Shown piece by piece: positions 59,455 through 64,000 of a DNA stretch of 64,000 nt (positions within the stretch are counted from its first letter, which is position 1; each line of letters opens with the position of its first letter). Source of the DNA: Mycolicibacterium palauense (GTDB lineage: Bacteria > Actinomycetota > Actinomycetes > Mycobacteriales > Mycobacteriaceae); contig NZ_NVQF01000030.1 of assembly GCF_002592005.1 (NCBI RefSeq), positions 1-64,000 of the forward strand, in the 5' to 3' direction. The position numbers were made by a program, and so were the translations under genes. The notes below the pieces were generated by a model, which searched no databases, had not been told where the DNA came from, and saw nothing but the letters and a program-made list of their open reading frames with translations.

Positions 59455-61034
59455 CAGGGACACTCCGGAGTCACGGATCGTGAGTTCACCGCGGCGTACC
59501 GCCGCTTGAGCTCATGCTTGACGAGTTTGCCGGTGGGGGTGCGGGGGAGTTCGTCAAGGAACTCGACATGTCGAGGCACCTTGAAACCCGCCAACTGAGA
59601 CCTGGCGAAGTCCATGAGTTCCCGGGCGAGGTCGTCTCCGGCAACGGCGCCGGGTGCGGGTTGGACCACCGCCCATACGCGTTCACCCATTTCGGGGTCC
59701 GGGACTCCGATCACCGCGACGTCGGTCAACGCCGGATGCAGTGTCAGCGCGTTCTCGATCTCCTGAGGGTAGATATTCACTCCCCCGGAGATGATGGTGA
59801 ACGACTGGCGGTCGGTGAGATACAGGAAGCCCTCCTCGTCGAGGTATCCGATGTCGCCGATGGTCGTCCAGAGCGGTTGCCGTGGATGCTGCGCCTGCCG
59901 AGTGCGATCCGGATCGTTGTGATACTCGAAGGCGATGGACTCCCTTTCGAAATAGACCAATCCGGTTCGGCCCGTCGGTAATTCATTTCCATGCTCGTCA
60001 CAGATGTGCGGTGTGCCCATGATGGCCCGGCCGACCGAGCCGGGCTTGTCTCGCCATTCATGACTGGAGATCGCGGTGATGCCGTTTCCCTCCGTACCCC
60101 CGTAGTACTCGATGAGCTTCGGTCCCCACCAGTCGATCATCAAGCGCTTCACTTCGACCGGACACGGGGCTGCGGCGTGAATCGCGACGCGCAATGTCGA
60201 GCAGTCGTAATCGGCGCGCACCTGCCCGTCAAGCTTCAACATCCGTACGAACATCGTCGGTACGAACTGCGCGTGCGTCACCCGGCGCGATTCGATCGCG
60301 GCGAGCGCTTCCCGGGCGTCGAACTTCTTCATCAATACGACGGTTCCACCGAGCGCCTGAACGGCAGCGCACCATCGCAGCGGTGCCGCATGGTAGATCG
60401 GGGCGGGCGACAGATACACCGTGTCGGAGTCGATATCGAACGGTGTCGTGGCGGCCAACGGGACGAGTACGTCGTCGGATTCGAGAGCCGGCGCTTCGGG
60501 AAGCGGCGGCTTCACCCCCTTGGGACGTCCCGTGGTCCCCGAGGAGTAGAGCATCGGGACCCCCCGCCGGCGCCGGCCCAGATTGATCTCGCCCGTTCCC
60601 GCCGTGGCCGCATCCACGTCGCGGTGGCCGGATACCGGCGCGTTGAACGCCATCCGCAACGACACCACCGGCGTCAGATCGATGATCGCGGCGGCCGAGG
60701 TTCCACATGCCGAGGACGCAATGACCGCTTTGGCCCCGGAGTCGTTGACGATGTAGGCGATCTCGTGCGGCGTGAGGTGGTGGTTGATCGCGGTGACGTA
60801 GAGCCCCGATCTGATCGCTGCCCAGTAAACCTCGAAGGCGCGTGGGTCGTTGTCGCTGAGCAGCGCGACCACATCCCCCTCCCGCAAGCCCGCCTCGTCG
60901 AGGACGCCCGCAAGCCAAAGCGAACGCTCGTCGAGTTCCCCGAATGTCAGCGCCCGGGATCCATCGTCCATCGTGACGGCGATATCGGAGGGGTCGGTCC
61001 TCCGAAAGAATCTGGGAAACAAGCTGGTTTGCAC
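59454..61034 (-). CDS. Acyl-CoA synthetase (FadD family), module 2
   Basis: 526 aa. [53 protein letters not shown] and TPTGKLVKHELKRR are all present. Paralogue of the synthetase at 5454, with the same distinctive GVKP/GIKP extension after the P-loop. First gene of the 61.0-56.0 kb operon and preceded by two inverted repeats (61110 and 61125). The TetR gene lies just upstream on the same strand but outside the operon. Confidence 0.93.
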   Translation of the reverse strand: MQTSLFPRFFRRTDPSDIAVTMDDGSRALTFGELDERSLWLAGVLDEAGLREGDVVALLSDNDPRAFEVYWAAIRSGLYVTAINHHLTPHEIAYIVNDSGAKAVIASSACGTSAAAIIDLTPVVSLRMAFNAPVSGHRDVDAATAGTGEINLGRRRRGVPMLYSSGTTGRPKGVKPPLPEAPALESDDVLVPLAATTPFDIDSDTVYLSPAPIYHAAPLRWCAAVQALGGTVVLMKKFDAREALAAIESRRVTHAQFVPTMFVRMLKLDGQVRADYDCSTLRVAIHAAAPCPVEVKRLMIDWWGPKLIEYYGGTEGNGITAISSHEWRDKPGSVGRAIMGTPHICDEHGNELPTGRTGLVYFERESIAFEYHNDPDRTRQAQHPRQPLWTTIGDIGYLDEEGFLYLTDRQSFTIISGGVNIYPQEIENALTLHPALTDVAVIGVPDPEMGERVWAVVQPAPGAVAGDDLARELMDFARSQLAGFKVPRHVEFLDELPRTPTGKLVKHELKRRYAAVNSRSVTPECP

Positions 61035-61109
61035 GTATTGCCTTCGCGGAGTTCATCGGTACGACGGCCAGAACGACCGCCACCGATCACGTCAGTGGGT
61101 GATGCACAA

Positions 61110-61141
61110 CACTAATATAGTGATCCCTAGATTGTCTAGGG
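61110..61141. promoter_or_regulatory. Two inverted repeats upstream of the module 2 FadD
   Basis: CACTA-ATA-TAGTG at 61110-61122 and CCCTAGA-TTG-TCTAGGG at 61125-61141, both with perfect arms and a 3-bp spacer, lie 76-107 bp before the ATG at 61034. The first, read on the minus strand, contains TCACTATATTA, which recurs at 62738-62748. The TetR protein encoded at 61218-61835 is the obvious candidate binder. Confidence 0.6.
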
Positions 61142-61217
61142 TGCGCCGGCGCGAGACACCCCCGGTGTGCCGGCGTGCGAACTGTTGCGGTCGGGGACTA
61201 CTGCGGTCGTGAGCGGG

Positions 61218-61835
61218 TCACACGTCGATTGCGGTTCGCATCATGGCCAGCATTGCCTCGATGAGAAGCGGAAAGGCCTGTGGCTCACTGCCTGAGAGCA
61301 GGAGGCCTTCGTTACCCAGTCCGGTGATCAGGGCGACGAGGAGCCTACTGAGATCTCGTCCGGTGAGGGGTGCAGCGCGCAGACTTGCCGGGGCGGAGTC
61401 GGCGAGAACATCGAAGAAAGCCCTGAATTCCAGCAGGCTCGGTCTCAGCAGGGCAGCGAGTTCAGGGTCGCGACGGAGCTCGAACTGCAGTGTCGAGGTC
61501 ATCATCGCCAGCGATCTGTCGACGTGCATCAGGTCGACCGATTGCTTCAACAGAGCCGGGAAGGCCTGTGTGAAGGGGGTGCCGGGCGGCGCCGCTTCGG
61601 CGAAGTGCCCCAGGATCCGCTGGTAGGTGTCCTGGCCGACCGCCACGAACAAGCCGGTCTTGTTGCCGAAATGGTGGTAGAGGGTTGGCGTCGTCACACC
61701 GGCCGTCCGCGCCAGGTCGTCGACCGACGTCGCGGCAAAACCACTGCGGCCGAATTCTGCTCGAGCCACATCAAGGAGTCGATCGCGGCCGGACCCATCC
61801 GAACTGCCGGGGGGCCTGCCGACGCCACGCGTCAT
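61218..61835 (-). CDS. TetR-family regulator, module 2
   Basis: 205 aa. HTH: TSVDDLARTAGVTTPTLYHHFGNKTGLF at about 36-63. The C-terminal ligand domain is all helical. GVTTPTLYHHF is typical of the subgroup that controls fatty-acid and P450 operons. It lies between the SDR (upstream, 80-nt gap) and the FadD operon (downstream). Inverted repeats in both promoter regions suggest it represses both. Confidence 0.9.
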   Translation of the reverse strand: MTRGVGRPPGSSDGSGRDRLLDVARAEFGRSGFAATSVDDLARTAGVTTPTLYHHFGNKTGLFVAVGQDTYQRILGHFAEAAPPGTPFTQAFPALLKQSVDLMHVDRSLAMMTSTLQFELRRDPELAALLRPSLLEFRAFFDVLADSAPASLRAAPLTGRDLSRLLVALITGLGNEGLLLSGSEPQAFPLLIEAMLAMMRTAIDV

Positions 61836-61915
61836 CTTTCCTCGTTTTGCGATGACACTGCCTCCCGTCGCGTCCCCGCGGTCGCCGTCGGCAGCAAGCT
61901 GCCTGCCGGATCAGA

Positions 61916-62707
61916 CTACCGGTCGGGCATCGGGACCACACCCGTCATCACCGCGCCGGTGATGCCGCCATCGACAGTCACGGCCGACCCATTGATCCAG
62001 CCCGCGTCACGGGAGGCGAGGAACACGGCGGCGGGAGCGACATCGCCGGGCTTGGCGTGGCGGCCCACGAACTCTTTGACTCCATCCAGGATTTCCTTGC
62101 CCATACTGCGTTCGAAGTCGGCCAGGATCGGAGTGTCCACCACTCCGGGCAGGACCGCGTTCATCCGGAGACCGAACTCCCGGCTGACCCGCCCGCCGTT
62201 GGCATGGGTGTACACCGTAACCGCTTCTTTGGAGAAGTTGTAGGCACTCACGTCCGGACGGTTGGCGGTGAACCAGCGCAGCCCGTCGTCGAATGTCTTG
62301 GTCGCCAGCAACTCGGTGATCAGCTCCAGCCGCGCCGCCCATTCCAGCCCGGCCGTAGACGAAACATTGACGACCGATCCGCCCGTGTTCAGGTGCGGCA
62401 ACATCGACTCGGTCAGGTGGCGCAAGCCCAGGAAGTTCACCCTGAACACCGCTTCGTCGGGCGCGGTCCCGGGAATACCGGCAACGTTGATCAGCGCATC
62501 CCAGTTCGCGCCGAGACGTGTCACTACCGCATCAATGCTCGACTTCTCCGCGAGATCGACGTCGAGGTGGTCTGCCACCGGGGCGCTGGGCTCCCGGCGG
62601 TCGAGACTCACGACCGTGCCACCTCTTTCGGTGAGTTCCCGTGCCACCTGCTCGCCGATACCGGATGCCGCTCCGGTGACGATGCAGCGCAAGCCGCTGA
62701 CGTCCAC
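61916..62707 (-). CDS. Short-chain dehydrogenase/reductase, module 2
   Basis: 263 aa, the same length as its paralogue at 3382. CIVTGAASGIGEQVA at about 8-22, INVAGIPGTAPD, catalytic SSTAGLEWAAR and DVSAYNFSKEAVTVY (Tyr, Lys), and VDGGITGAVMTGVVPMP at the end. The long identical blocks leave no doubt about the paralogy. In module 1 the SDR follows the P450 directly; here it follows a broken P450 (132-nt gap). Confidence 0.93.
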   Translation of the reverse strand: MDVSGLRCIVTGAASGIGEQVARELTERGGTVVSLDRREPSAPVADHLDVDLAEKSSIDAVVTRLGANWDALINVAGIPGTAPDEAVFRVNFLGLRHLTESMLPHLNTGGSVVNVSSTAGLEWAARLELITELLATKTFDDGLRWFTANRPDVSAYNFSKEAVTVYTHANGGRVSREFGLRMNAVLPGVVDTPILADFERSMGKEILDGVKEFVGRHAKPGDVAPAAVFLASRDAGWINGSAVTVDGGITGAVMTGVVPMPDR

Positions 62708-62737
62708 ACAATCTCCGTTCGCCCGAAAATATGACGT

Positions 62738-62748
62738 TCACTATATTA
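62738..62748 (+). promoter_or_regulatory. TCACTATATTA element upstream of the module 2 SDR
   Basis: Identical over 11 bases (inverted) to 61113-61123. It lies 31-41 bp upstream of the SDR start at 62707. Likely a second operator of the TetR protein at 61218, or part of a conserved promoter. Confidence 0.5.
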
Positions 62749-62838
62749 ATACGGTCTGGCGAGTCCGTCGGCGGTATTCGAAAGACACCGGAGTATCAGG
62801 CGCGCTTCGAGCCGGCCTCGGATACACCGTCCGGCCGC

Positions 62839-63335
62839 TCACCCCAGCGAGTAGGGCAGCGACTTGACGGCGCGCACGAAATTGCCGGCGAGGTAACTCG
62901 GTTCGCCCAGACGCAGCCCCGGCGCACGGACGATGAGCTCGCGGAAGATCGATTTCAACTGCATCCGGGCAAGGAATGCACCCATGCAGAAGTGCGGCCC
63001 GCCCCCGCCGAATGCCATATGCGGGTTCGGTGTGCGTCGTACGTCGAACACATGCGGGTCATCGAACGCTCTCTCGTCCCGGTTGCCGGAGGAGTAGATC
63101 AGCAGCAGCCAGTCGCCGGCGGTGATCTGCTGACCGCCCAGCTCGGTGTCGCGCGTTGCCGTCCGTCGAAACGTCATCACCGGAGTCGCCCACCGCAGAA
63201 ACTCTTCAACTGCCACGTCGATCGTGGCGTCGAAATCGGATGCCAACACCGCCCGCTGCTCCGGGAACTGCTGCAGCGCGAGCGCGGAGAAGGTGATCGT
63301 GTTGCGAGTGGTGTCGTTTCCCGCGACGGCGAGTC
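62839..63335 (-). pseudogene. 5'-truncated cytochrome P450 (paralogue of the 4198 P450)
   Basis: Only the last 40% of a P450 is present: [10 protein letters not shown] (I-helix), EFLRWATP (ExxR), [31 protein letters not shown] (heme thiolate) and SYLAGNFVRAVKSLPYSLG. It is closely similar, residue by residue, to the C-terminal part of the P450 at 4198-5457. Similarity stops abruptly at about 63333-63338, just before the I-helix; upstream the frame reads the antisense of a TetR gene. The reading frame itself is intact, so the loss was recent or the join is an assembly error. It cannot fold as a P450 without helices A-H. Confidence 0.88.
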
Positions 63336-63876
63336 GTTGCACGACATTCGGGTGCACCGGATCCTGGAGGTCGCGAGTGTTTCGCGCGCGAGCTTCTACT
63401 TCTACTTCCAGTCGAAAGAGGCCGTCGTCGCGGCGCTGCTGGCTCGTGTTGTCGATGAGCACTTCACGGCGGTGCATACGTGGCTCACCGGCGGCGATGA
63501 TCCCCGAGCCGGCCTGCATGAGAGTTTGCTTGCGGGGGCACGTGTTTGGTCCCGCCATCGCGCCGTGTTGAAAGCCGTGGCCGAACGCTGGCACGGAACC
63601 CCGGAGCTGCAGGACATGTGGCGTGAGGCGATGCAACGATTGATCGTTGCGCTGCAGCGTGGCATCGACCAGCAGCGAAAGGCCGGGCTGGCGCCGCCCG
63701 GCCGTGACAGTCGCGAGCTTGCCGCGGCATTGATCTGGGGCGGCGAACGAACCTTCTACATTTCGTCTCTCGGTCTGGATCCGGGCCTGCCCTCCGAGCA
63801 TGCCGCCGCCGAGATCCTCTACGACATCTGGTCAGCCGCCATCTACGGTCGCTTGGGAACGACCACGGAGGCTTAG
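63336..63876 (+). pseudogene. 5'-truncated EthR-like TetR regulator
   Basis: About 180 codons resembling EthR-type TetR proteins: the second half of the HTH (RVHRILEVASVSRASFYFYF) and QSKEAVVAALLARVV, then the helical domain with WGGERTFYISSLG and ILYDIWSAAIYG. The N-terminal helix and any start codon that belongs to the gene are missing; upstream, the frame is the antisense of the P450 fragment. Translation could begin at an in-frame GTG within that fragment, but the product would have an unnatural N-terminus. Confidence 0.8.
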
Positions 63877-63941
63877 CCCGCACCGCCCCCCGGCTCCGGC
63901 GGCCGCAACCTCGGTCCGACCGTGGGTGGCCTGCGCGGTAG

Positions 63942-63958
63942 CGCTTGCGCAGCAAGCG
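63942..63958 (+). terminator. Short hairpin after the truncated TetR gene
   Basis: CGCTTGC-GCA-GCAAGCG, a perfect 7-bp stem with a 3-bp loop, 66 bp downstream of the stop at 63876. No U-tract follows, so a terminator role is only possible. Confidence 0.3.
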
Positions 63959-64000
63959 AGATCGGCAGCCCTCGGCACGAACCGGCGGACGGAGACATAT

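Overview
The window is high-GC, gene-dense DNA with the family content of a mycolic-acid actinobacterium (Mycobacteriales, in the Gordonia/Rhodococcus/Mycobacterium range). The grounds are a complete YrbE-Mce operon with Mce-associated membrane proteins, many FadD, FadE and EchA paralogues, an FprB-like ferredoxin reductase, several bacterial cytochromes P450, and many TetR regulators. No rRNA, tRNA, CRISPR array, insertion sequence or replication origin was seen. Almost everything is catabolic: activation of hydrophobic carboxylic acids, beta-oxidation, ring and terminal oxidation, and import. Species and substrate cannot be fixed from sequence alone.

Layout. (1) 0.1-7.4 kb, minus strand: SCP2-like protein, acyl-CoA synthetase, P450, short-chain dehydrogenase, aldehyde dehydrogenase, 3Fe-4S ferredoxin and ferredoxin reductase, i.e. 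a P450 with its redox chain and alcohol/aldehyde/acid processing. (2) 7.4-10.6 kb: a membrane protein, a kinase-like protein, and a truncated DUF7064-type gene that begins at a 13-bp tandem repeat. (3) 10.6-16.6 kb, minus: CitE-like lyase, FAD oxidoreductase, FadE, a SnoaL-crotonase fusion, a MaoC protein and an intact DUF7064/7065-type protein. (4) 16.8-31.2 kb: a metallo-beta-lactamase-fold hydrolase, then a tightly packed minus-strand set with two acyl-CoA synthetases, an MFE-2-type dehydrogenase, an SCP2-type thiolase, an HMG-CoA-synthase-like/DUF35 fusion, a second thiolase, a small unknown protein, both subunits of a Rieske ring-hydroxylating dioxygenase, three crotonases in a row and a reductase. 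(5) 32.2-42.9 kb: the YrbE/Mce importer operon. (6) 43.5-50.4 kb: a TetR-centred cluster (PF10118 hydrolase, small membrane protein, flavin monooxygenase, P450), then an IclR/TauD pair. (7) 50.4-56 kb: FadE and kinase divergent from a TetR gene, then SDR, glyoxalase-like protein and crotonase. (8) 56-63.9 kb: a second, rearranged copy of the first module (crotonase, P450, ALDH, FadD, TetR, SDR). It ends in a 5'-truncated P450 joined head to head with a 5'-truncated EthR-like TetR gene.

How the parts fit. Regions 1-5 look like one regulon: a recurring element, AATC-N4-TTAA(A/G), lies in the promoter regions at 8.4, 16.7, 22.1, 31.3 and 43.1 kb, with a weaker match at 7.4 kb, yet no regulator gene lies between 1 and 43 kb. 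The most interesting biochemistry is in region 4. There a CoA ligase, a two-subunit ring dioxygenase, an SCPx-like thiolase and a DUF35 protein occur together, the combination known from the ibuprofen ipf pathway and, for the thiolase/DUF35 pair, from steroid side-chain cleavage. I infer ring oxidation of an acyl-CoA followed by removal of its side chain; the substrate is unknown. The Mce operon would supply a hydrophobic substrate, and the FadE, crotonase, SDR and thiolase genes would shorten it.
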